A DNA stretch of 19,630 nt from Candidatus Gastranaerophilales bacterium (lineage in GTDB: Bacteria > Cyanobacteriota > Vampirovibrionia > Gastranaerophilales > Gastranaerophilaceae): contig CAJONH010000002.1 in assembly GCA_905235825.1 (NCBI GenBank), positions 1-19,630 on the forward strand, read 5' to 3'. Made by a program: the position numbers and the translations under genes. This document shows positions 14,366 through 19,630 of this stretch, one piece after another. How positions within the stretch are numbered: the first letter of the stretch is position 1; each line of letters begins with the position of its first letter. The notes beneath the pieces are model-generated. The model was not told where the DNA came from and made no database searches. It saw only the letters and a program-made list of their open reading frames with translations.

Positions 14366-15283
14366 ATGTTTAAAAAATTTGTTATAAATACGGTTGTAGT
14401 TATTATTTTGCTTTGTTTTGCCGAACTTTTATGTTTTAATACCGCAAAGAAAGAAAATGATGTATTTAAGTCAAAAACTGATAAGTTAGCTGCAAATAAC
14501 AGTAAATCTTATAAAACAAAATATACTATATTATCCGATTTTAAACCGATTTTGTGGAGAAAATCATTTATAATTGAAAATTCCGATAAAAAACCGATAA
14601 TTTGGTTTGGGTGTTCATTTGCTGAAGGTGCAGGACTTAGTGATACTCAGGCACCTTGCGGAAAAATATCGAAAATGACAGGAAGAAGCTGTATAAACAG
14701 GGCAAAAGGTGCTACAGGCACTCAATTTATGTATTATCAGCTCACAAAGGAAGATTTTTTTAAACAGGCTCCGCAAGCCGATTATGTTATTTATACGTTT
14801 ATTTGGCATCATCTCAGAAGATTATATAATTATCAAATTAATCCGTTAGTTGATATGTTTAATGTGAGATATAAACTGTTAAACGGAAATTTGATTGAAG
14901 TTAAGCCGTTTTTTAAGCCTTTTTATTCTTCATTTATTATAAAAAGATTTTTAAATAAAATAGAATTAAAAAAATCAGAAGAAGAAGAAAAAGATTTTAA
15001 ACTCTTTAATGCTTTAATTAAAGAGTCAGTTCGTATTACCTCTGAAAAATATCCTGCTTCTAAATTTATAATGATTGAATTTCCTGATTTATCAAACAGA
15101 GAGTTACCTGATTATGAAATTAAAAATCTTGAAAAAATGGGTATAACAGTTATCAGGGTAAACGATATTGTTAAAAATACTGATTTTACAGATAAAAAGT
15201 ATTGGCTTGAGGACAATATACATCCATCAGAAGAAGCATGGAATATAATTCTGCCTGAAATAACCGCAAAATACATTAAATAG
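14366..15283 (+). CDS. Membrane-anchored SGNH-fold hydrolase-like protein
   Basis: The 305-residue protein has one N-terminal membrane segment (about residues 5-24) and an extracytoplasmic SGNH/GDSL-type domain. Block I is 'FGCSFAEGAG' (81-90) with S84 as the likely nucleophile; Cys replaces the Asp of GDS. Block V is 'EDNIHPSEEAW' with D283 and H286 as the other triad members. SGNH enzymes add or remove acyl groups on sugars and lipids, so envelope glycan acetylation is possible, but the substrate is unknown. The ATG at 14366 is chosen over the in-frame GTG at 14336 because GGAG lies five bases before it, and because translation from it places the hydrophobic segment at the N-terminus. A bidirectional terminator follows. 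Confidence 0.75.
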   Translation: MFKKFVINTVVVIILLCFAELLCFNTAKKENDVFKSKTDKLAANNSKSYKTKYTILSDFKPILWRKSFIIENSDKKPIIWFGCSFAEGAGLSDTQAPCGKISKMTGRSCINRAKGATGTQFMYYQLTKEDFFKQAPQADYVIYTFIWHHLRRLYNYQINPLVDMFNVRYKLLNGNLIEVKPFFKPFYSSFIIKRFLNKIELKKSEEEEKDFKLFNALIKESVRITSEKYPASKFIMIEFPDLSNRELPDYEIKNLEKMGITVIRVNDIVKNTDFTDKKYWLEDNIHPSEEAWNIILPEITAKYIK

Positions 15284-15290
15284 CAATAAA

Positions 15291-15317
15291 AAAAGGCTTC
15301 TTATTAAAAAGCCTTTT
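15291..15317. terminator. Bidirectional terminator between the SGNH gene and tRNA-Gln
   Basis: AAAAGGCTT (15291-15299) and AAGCCTTTT (15309-15317) form a 9-bp stem with a 9-base loop, with A/T tracts on both sides. It serves the plus-strand SGNH gene and the minus-strand tRNA equally well. Confidence 0.85.
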
Positions 15318-15321
15318 AAAA

Positions 15322-15394
15322 CTGGGACGGAAGGATTCGAACCTCCGAGATGCCTGGACCAAAACCAGGTGCCTTACCACTTGGCGACGTCCCA
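15322..15394 (-). tRNA. tRNA-Gln (anticodon UUG)
   Basis: The minus strand folds into a full cloverleaf of 73 bases. The acceptor stem is TGGGACG/CGTCCCA with discriminator G at 15322. The D arm has 'AAGTGGTAAGGC', and the T arm has the invariant GGTTCGAATCC. The anticodon stem CCTGG/CCAGG encloses the loop TTTTGGT, giving anticodon TTG, which reads CAA and CAG. CCA is not encoded, so the 3' end must be added by the CCA enzyme. A promoter lies 5' and a hairpin terminator 3'. Confidence 0.96.
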
Positions 15395-15410
15395 TCAAAT
15401 TTATATATCT

Positions 15411-15439
15411 ATCTTAGCTGTTGTTTACTTAAAAGTCAA
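15411..15439 (-). promoter_or_regulatory. Promoter of tRNA-Gln
   Basis: On the minus strand TTGACT (15439-15434), a 17-base spacer and TAAGAT (15416-15411) predict a start near 15404, about 10 bases before the mature 5' end of the tRNA. Confidence 0.65.
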
Positions 15440-15498
15440 GTCAGATTATAAATTTTTCTTTTTTTCTATTCAATTTAAATATATGCTTAACCGCTCTT

Positions 15499-16650
15499 TT
15501 ATTGCACAGCCGCTGTTTCTTCCGTAACTCTGGCATTAACTGCTGATTCGGATGAAATTTTAAAATCAATATTTTTTCCTAAGAATGAATATTTTTCATA
15601 CATTTCAACAGGATGCTGTCTTGCAAAATTTATTTCATCAGATAAGGAAATAAAAAGTTCTGCAAGTTTCGGGTCAAACTGTGTGCCTGCACATCTTTTA
15701 ACTTCTTCCATTGCGGTTTCATGCGAAAGAGCTTTTCTGTATGGTCTTGTTGATGTCATTGCATCGTAAGTATCAGCAAGTGCTATAATTCTTCCGGGAA
15801 GCGGAATTTCTTCACCTTTTAGTCCTTCCGGATAGCCTCTGCCATCCCATTTTTCGTGATGTGTTTTTACCCAAGATGAAATTAATTGTAATTTTTTAAT
15901 ATTAAATACAATTTTTCCGCCTTTGGAAGGATGTGATTTCATAACTTTAAATTCATCATCCGTTAATTTGCCGTTTTTGCACAAAATATTTTTTGGCATG
16001 GCAATTTTTCCGATATCGTGCAATAATCCTGCAATTTCAATATCTTCCATATACTGATTATCCAAATGGAGTTCTTTTGCTAAAATCATTGAATATAATG
16101 TTACACGCAATGAATGACCGTTTGTATATGCATCTTTTGTATCAAGAGTATTGGACATTGCCCTTATTGTTTTGTAAAATAAAGCTCTTAACTCTTTATA
16201 ATAAAGTTTATTGTTACTTGCCATTGAATGTTTTACAATTCCGTTTTCAACAGCTATTTTTAATTCTTCCAATTCAAACGGTTTTAAAATATATTGAAAT
16301 AAATCGCAGTCGTTTATGGCTGATACCAAAATATCAGTACCAACGTGACCTGTTAAAAGAATTTTTATTATTTGCGGATTATATTCTTTAACGTGCTGTA
16401 AAAATTCGGTGCCTTCCATCACCGGCATTTTTTGGTCGCTTACAATTAAACAAATTTCATCAGCGTGCTCTTTTACGACATTAAGTGCTTCAAGCCCGTT
16501 ATGAGCCATTAAAATATTATATTTGCCTCTAAATGTTCGTTTTAAAAGCTGTAAATTATTTTCTTCGTCATCTACAATTAATAATGTTTGTTTTTCTTCA
16601 GGGAGAAAATCCAAAACAGTATCTAAACTCTTTTTTAACTCATAACTCAT
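15499..16650 (-). CDS. REC-HD-GYP response regulator (RpfG-like c-di-GMP phosphodiesterase)
   Basis: The 383-residue protein has a receiver domain (about 22-138) and an HD-GYP domain (about 155-340). The receiver has D27, D28, phosphoacceptor D72 in 'IVSDQKMP', T100 and K123 ('LKPF'), so it should be phosphorylated by a histidine kinase; none is adjacent. The HD-GYP domain has all the expected metal ligands and motifs: H179 in 'GHSLRV', H211-D212-IGK, HP (240-241), HHE (264-266), GYP (272-274) and 'ALADTYDAM'. It should hydrolyse c-di-GMP to pGpG or GMP. The 40-residue C-terminal tail is not conserved. The ATG at 16650 follows a GGTGA. It diverges from the glycosyltransferase gene. It likely acts opposite to the cyclase at 10778-12682. 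Confidence 0.94.
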   Translation of the reverse strand: MSYELKKSLDTVLDFLPEEKQTLLIVDDEENNLQLLKRTFRGKYNILMAHNGLEALNVVKEHADEICLIVSDQKMPVMEGTEFLQHVKEYNPQIIKILLTGHVGTDILVSAINDCDLFQYILKPFELEELKIAVENGIVKHSMASNNKLYYKELRALFYKTIRAMSNTLDTKDAYTNGHSLRVTLYSMILAKELHLDNQYMEDIEIAGLLHDIGKIAMPKNILCKNGKLTDDEFKVMKSHPSKGGKIVFNIKKLQLISSWVKTHHEKWDGRGYPEGLKGEEIPLPGRIIALADTYDAMTSTRPYRKALSHETAMEEVKRCAGTQFDPKLAELFISLSDEINFARQHPVEMYEKYSFLGKNIDFKISSESAVNARVTEETAAVQ

Positions 16651-16715
16651 AACAAACTATCACCAGTAATCTTCTTAGTTTTTTAGTCGACAATATTATT
16701 ATCAGACTTGAATAT

Positions 16716-16745
16716 ATTATAGCATCATTTTACAAAAGTTAACAA
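16716..16745 (-). promoter_or_regulatory. Promoter of the REC-HD-GYP gene, with extended -10
   Basis: On the minus strand TTGTTA (16745-16740), an 18-base spacer and TATAAT (16721-16716) preceded by TGC are present. Transcription would begin near 16709, giving a leader of about 58 bases. Confidence 0.6.
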
Positions 16746-16750
16746 CTTTT
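16734..16750. repeat. Inverted repeat AAAAGTT-N3-AACTTTT in the divergent region
   Basis: Seven-base arms (16734-16740, 16744-16750) pair perfectly. The repeat overlaps the -35 of the HD-GYP promoter and lies 48 bases before the glycosyltransferase ATG, so it could be an operator shared by the two genes. It is short and A/T-rich, so chance is possible. Confidence 0.4.
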
Positions 16751-16797
16751 ATATGAAAAATACTTTATAATTTTAATATAGTAAATCAGGACAAATT

Positions 16798-17589
16798 ATG
16801 CTAAACGGAAAAAAGATAGTTGTAATCATGCCGGCATATAATGCCGAAAAAACGTTAGAAAAAACATACAATGAAATATATAAAGAGATTGTTGATGAAA
16901 TAATTTTAACTGATGATAAATCAACCGATAATACAAAAGAATTATCAAAAGACTTAAATATAACAACAATTGTTCACAAAAATAACAGAGGATATGGCGG
17001 AAATCAAAAATCTTGTTATACTGCCGCATTAAAGTCGGGGGCAGATATCGTTATAATGCTTCATCCCGATTATCAATATACACCGAAATTAATACCTGCA
17101 ATTGCTTCCATGCTTGCATTTGAAGAATACGATGCGGTAATTGCTTCAAGGATGCTTTCAAATGCTCTTGACGGCGGTATGCCTTTGTATAAATATGTTT
17201 CCAATAAATTTTTAACTGCTTTTGAAAATTTGTTTTTAGGACAGCATCTTTCCGAATACCATACGGGATTTAGAGGTTTTAAAAGGAAAGTATTGGAAAC
17301 GCTTCCTTTAGAGGATTGCAGCGATGATTTTATTTTTGATAATGAAATGCTTGCACTTGTTAAATATTACGGATTTAATACGGGAGAAATAAGCTGTCCT
17401 ACAAAATATTTTCCCGAAGCATCATCAATAAACTTTGTACGTTCTTGTAAATACGGCATAGGTGTTTTAGCTGTCAGCATAAAATATTTTCTTGCTTATA
17501 CCGGAATTTATAAATCTAAAATTTTTAAATCTAATGCTAAAAAACTTGATATGAATATAGAATTACCGTATTATCATATTCAAAATTGA
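16798..17589 (+). CDS. Family 2 glycosyltransferase (polyprenyl-phosphate sugar synthase-like)
   Basis: This 263-residue GT-A enzyme has 'VIMPAYNAEKTL' (9-20), 'ILTDDKSTDNT' (36-46), 'GYGGNQKSC' and the acidic metal site region 'IMLHPDYQYTP' (86-96). It ends with 'EYHTGFRGFKR' and 'FIFDNEMLA'. The HPDxQY form, in place of the DxD of other GT2 enzymes, is typical of dolichyl-phosphate-mannose-synthase-like proteins. These move a sugar from a nucleotide to a lipid phosphate at the inner membrane. No transmembrane helices are evident at the C-terminus, only a hydrophobic stretch ('IGVLAVSIKYFLAYTGIY'). AGGAC lies six bases before the ATG. No other glycan gene adjoins it, so the product is unknown. 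Confidence 0.88.
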   Translation: MLNGKKIVVIMPAYNAEKTLEKTYNEIYKEIVDEIILTDDKSTDNTKELSKDLNITTIVHKNNRGYGGNQKSCYTAALKSGADIVIMLHPDYQYTPKLIPAIASMLAFEEYDAVIASRMLSNALDGGMPLYKYVSNKFLTAFENLFLGQHLSEYHTGFRGFKRKVLETLPLEDCSDDFIFDNEMLALVKYYGFNTGEISCPTKYFPEASSINFVRSCKYGIGVLAVSIKYFLAYTGIYKSKIFKSNAKKLDMNIELPYYHIQN

Positions 17590-17637
17590 AAAAATTATTA
17601 TATATTACATAAACTTTATAGTTTAATTTAACAGTTA

Positions 17638-17646
17638 TGATATAAT
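17638..17646 (+). promoter_or_regulatory. Extended -10 element before the GerMN gene
   Basis: TGA (17638-17640) followed by a perfect TATAAT (17641-17646) needs little -35 contribution; no good -35 is seen. The expected start near 17653 lies about 4 bases before the ATG at 17657, giving a nearly leaderless transcript. Confidence 0.5.
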
Positions 17647-17656
17647 GGACTAAGAT

Positions 17657-18271
17657 ATGAGTAATTTTTCAAAAATAGTAATTTTAATAATTCTTATACT
17701 TTCATTTTTCTTTATAAAAGAAAAAACGGGGTTTAATTTTGGTGGAGTATTTTCTTCATTAAAAATTCCCAAAATTGAAATTTCCGGAAATAATGAAAAT
17801 GAGCAGGTAAAAAAGCCTTCAGAAATATTAAAACAAGAAGATGAACAGCTTGAAACAATTAATGTATATTTTCTTGCACTTGATTCAAATTCAAACGGAA
17901 TTTATAAAAAAGTAAAAAGAGATGTACCAAAAGGTGAAAATAAACTGGAATTTGCTATAAATGAACTTTTAAAAGGTCCTAATGTGATTGAAAAAGCTGC
18001 AGGAGCTTACAGTGAAATTCCAAATAATACTAAGTTATTGGGAATAAATGAAAGCGGAAATAAAATAATTATTGATTTCAGTTCCGATTTTCAATACGGC
18101 GGAGGAACAGATAGTATATATTCCCGTATGATGCAATTAATTAAAACTTCAATTGAAAATTCCGATAAAAAGAAAGTATATTTATATTTAAACGGCAGGC
18201 AGATAAAATTTATCGGCGGTGAAGGTATTATGGTCAGCCAGCCGTTAAGTGAAAAATCATTGGAAATATAA
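17657..18271 (+). CDS. GerMN-domain protein, membrane anchored
   Basis: The 204-residue protein has one N-terminal hydrophobic segment (about residues 6-20) and a charged linker. A GerMN domain follows (about 66-193), seen in 'INVYFLALDSNSNGIY', 'LEFAINELLKGPN' and 'NKIIIDFSSDFQ', with the closing 'VYLYLNGRQIKFIGGEG'. GerMN domains occur in spore-germination protein GerM of Bacillus and in LpqB-type lipoproteins. They also occur in many non-sporulating bacteria, including cyanobacteria, often near cell-wall amidases. The domain's role is probably envelope-related; no spore gene is present here. The hydrophobic segment lacks a lipobox cysteine. It converges on lptA with 30 bases between stops. 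Confidence 0.85.
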   Translation: MSNFSKIVILIILILSFFFIKEKTGFNFGGVFSSLKIPKIEISGNNENEQVKKPSEILKQEDEQLETINVYFLALDSNSNGIYKKVKRDVPKGENKLEFAINELLKGPNVIEKAAGAYSEIPNNTKLLGINESGNKIIIDFSSDFQYGGGTDSIYSRMMQLIKTSIENSDKKKVYLYLNGRQIKFIGGEGIMVSQPLSEKSLEI

Positions 18272-18301
18272 AGTTTATTACATATTTTTTATGGCAAATA
18301 T

Positions 18302-19252
18302 TTAAGTTCCAAAATTAGGAATAACCGATTTAACATTTCCTTCTGCTTTAAAGTCTTTAGGATTCATTGTTATGGTAATCCTATCGGCAGTAACTGTTCT
18401 GCCTTTTGTTTCAATGGTAGAACGACCTAAAAATACCGCTTCATTAAACTTCTTCGTTTGTTTATCACTGTATAAATTGACTTTTGGACCCAATGCATCA
18501 TAATCTTCATATTTTATATGAGCATTTCCCGACGCTGTAACAAAGTTGGCTTTTTTATCGTAATATTGATAATTTGACCATACTTCAATTCTTTTATTAT
18601 CATCGGTTGTAACATCGGTGTAAACTGTTCCAAATGCTTCCGCTTCTTCTTTTACGTTGTCGTAGGTAAGTTTATTTGCGTGAATTTTATTTCTATCCTG
18701 CTTTAGTTTTGCATTTCCAATAAGTTCTATTTTCTTTACATCATTTTTTTTATTTAAATAAACCGATGCTTCATTTGAAAATGTATTAATATCTTTATAA
18801 ACGATATTAACACTGCCGAAAGCCTTCATAACATTTTCGTTTTTATGATATTCCTGCCTGTTTGCGGTAACAATTACAACAGGTTTATTTTTTTCCGTAA
18901 TTGTAGAAATTGTATTACCTTCAGCGGTTACAACTTTATCAAGCAAAGACATGCCTAAAATTTGAGATTTTATTTCATGCTGTTTTCCGTCTTTAAAGCT
19001 GTATGAATATGCATTATCTTTAAATTCAACTCGGTTAACTTTATTGTTATCCGGATTAACTTCAACAACTGCTCTTGGACTTAAAACATCAGCATCCTCT
19101 GTTTTAACTCTGACATTTCCTTCAAGATATATTTTCCTGTCACTGTCTTTAAACTCCTGAGAATCAGACTCAACAGTTAATGTTCCTGCAAAGCATGCTC
19201 CGGCGGTCAAATATGCTGTAATCAATAATAAATTTAAAATTTTTCTTTTCAT
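18302..19252 (-). CDS. lptA: LptA-like OstA-family periplasmic protein with several repeats
   Basis: The protein has a signal peptide (about residues 1-22, ending ...CFA) and then a long run of OstA/LptA beta-jellyroll repeats. Recurring units are 'KIYLEGNVRVKTEDADVLSPRA' read in two parts (40-61), 'VMKAFGSVNIVYKDINTFSNEA' (141-162) and 'FVTASGNAHIKYEDYDALGP' (237-256). LptA bridges the periplasm in the lipopolysaccharide transport chain, with beta strands stacking on LptC and LptD. At 316 residues it is longer than E. coli LptA (185), with about three repeat units. It follows the lptC-like gene by 14 bases on the same strand. The short spacer has only a weak ribosome-binding site. It could be one of several OstA-type proteins rather than the sole LptA. 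Confidence 0.83.
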   Translation of the reverse strand: MKRKILNLLLITAYLTAGACFAGTLTVESDSQEFKDSDRKIYLEGNVRVKTEDADVLSPRAVVEVNPDNNKVNRVEFKDNAYSYSFKDGKQHEIKSQILGMSLLDKVVTAEGNTISTITEKNKPVVIVTANRQEYHKNENVMKAFGSVNIVYKDINTFSNEASVYLNKKNDVKKIELIGNAKLKQDRNKIHANKLTYDNVKEEAEAFGTVYTDVTTDDNKRIEVWSNYQYYDKKANFVTASGNAHIKYEDYDALGPKVNLYSDKQTKKFNEAVFLGRSTIETKGRTVTADRITITMNPKDFKAEGNVKSVIPNFGT

Positions 19253-19266
19253 ATTATGCTCGTTTT

Positions 19267-19630
19267 CTACAAATAAAAATGAGTTTCGGTTCTGCCTTTT
19301 ATATCAAATTTTTTATGATCGCTGCTTAATACGGCTTCTAACCCCATGACTACTGCTTCATTCGGCTTTTCTATTCTGACATTGCCTGCTGCAATAATAT
19401 CTTCGTGTTTGCCCGAATATATAAGCCTGTCTGTTTTAACGTTTGTTCCATCTACATAAACCATTATAACATTATCGTATAAAATTATTTGTTTTGTATC
19501 TGAATTATAAGTCCCTTTATCTGACTTAAAACTGGCTTTTACTTTGTTATCTTCATATATGTTTCCGATTAAATTTTCAAGAAGAACAATGCCGTTTGTT
19601 GCGGCATACATTCCTTTATCGGCAAAAAGC
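19267..19630 (-). CDS. lptC: LptC-like protein, C-terminal part (runs off right edge)
   Basis: The frame stays open to 19630, so the N-terminus lies outside the window. An internal Met at 19611 is not the start: the codons before it read ...LFADKG and continue into 'MYAATNGIVLLEN', the usual LptC/OstA pattern ADKGxY...IxLxGN. Further repeats follow ('SDKGTYNSDTKQIILYDNV', 'TDRLIYSGKHEDIIAAGNV', 'VVMGLEAVLSSDHKKFDIKG'). LptC is the bitopic inner-membrane protein that passes lipopolysaccharide from LptB2FG to LptA. The adjacent downstream lptA-like gene supports the call. The anchor helix cannot be seen, so an additional LptA/OstA protein remains possible. Confidence 0.8.
   Translation of the reverse strand, partial: LFADKGMYAATNGIVLLENLIGNIYEDNKVKASFKSDKGTYNSDTKQIILYDNVIMVYVDGTNVKTDRLIYSGKHEDIIAAGNVRIEKPNEAVVMGLEAVLSSDHKKFDIKGRTETHFYL

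Noticed and set aside
15993..16391. A 132-codon plus-strand open frame inside the REC-HD-GYP gene
   Set aside because: It lies antisense to a clearly conserved gene, has no family pattern and reads as a shadow of the real frame.
17657..18271. Sporulation origin for the window based on the GerMN domain
   Set aside because: Lpt proteins, TolC and MCE point to a diderm, and GerMN is common in non-sporulating bacteria.

Overview
This is an ordinary-looking chromosomal window from an AT-rich (about 30% G+C by eye), diderm bacterium. The outer envelope is implied by a TolC-type outer-membrane factor, an MCE/MlaD lipid-transport protein and the lipopolysaccharide-transport proteins LptA and LptC. 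A rubrerythrin-like ferritin suggests anaerobic or microaerobic life. The combination of low G+C, Lpt proteins, a short multi-S1 protein and a GerMN protein would fit a gut member of the non-photosynthetic cyanobacterial relatives (Vampirovibrionia/Gastranaerophilales). That placement is an inference from overall impression, not shown by a marker. No phage, transposon, CRISPR array, toxin-antitoxin pair or defence system was recognised.

Layout. Positions 1-883 (minus) hold the start of a TolC-like gene. It diverges from a plus-strand operon (1010-3680) of an MCE protein, PgeF and a SEC-C protein of unknown role. The rsmI gene and a small STAS protein (3706-4802, minus) converge on that operon. 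A consensus promoter then drives a tight plus operon (5020-7690) of a four-repeat S1 RNA-binding protein, a phosphomevalonate/deoxynucleotide-kinase-like P-loop kinase and HemW. The last two genes are in one frame and separated by a single stop codon. Next come an encapsulin-cargo-type ferritin with no shell gene beside it (7762-8055) and a secreted protein of unknown role (8130-8906). An Xre regulator (8903-9259, minus) faces an unknown protein with a degenerate LuxR-like helix-turn-helix (9426-10112) across a perfect inverted repeat. rpsO follows, with a promoter, a structured leader and a terminator (10144-10619).

The right half carries signalling and envelope genes. A GAF-GGDEF-HD protein (10778-12682) looks able to make c-di-GMP, but its HD-GYP half has lost metal-binding histidines. 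A REC-HD-GYP response regulator (15499-16650, minus) keeps the residues its partner lacks. Between them are an 85-residue unknown, an acidic low-complexity protein, a basic small protein with a membrane-anchored SGNH hydrolase, and tRNA-Gln(UUG). The window ends with a family 2 glycosyltransferase, a GerMN lipoprotein-like or membrane protein, and the convergent lptC-lptA pair running off the right edge.

Several genes for exported proteins (1010, 8130, 17657, and more weakly 4802) have a -10-like hexamer ending about 6-10 bases before the ATG and no clear Shine-Dalgarno, whereas others have textbook ribosome-binding sites. This suggests mixed leaderless and leadered initiation. No stretch longer than 300 bases lacks a gene.
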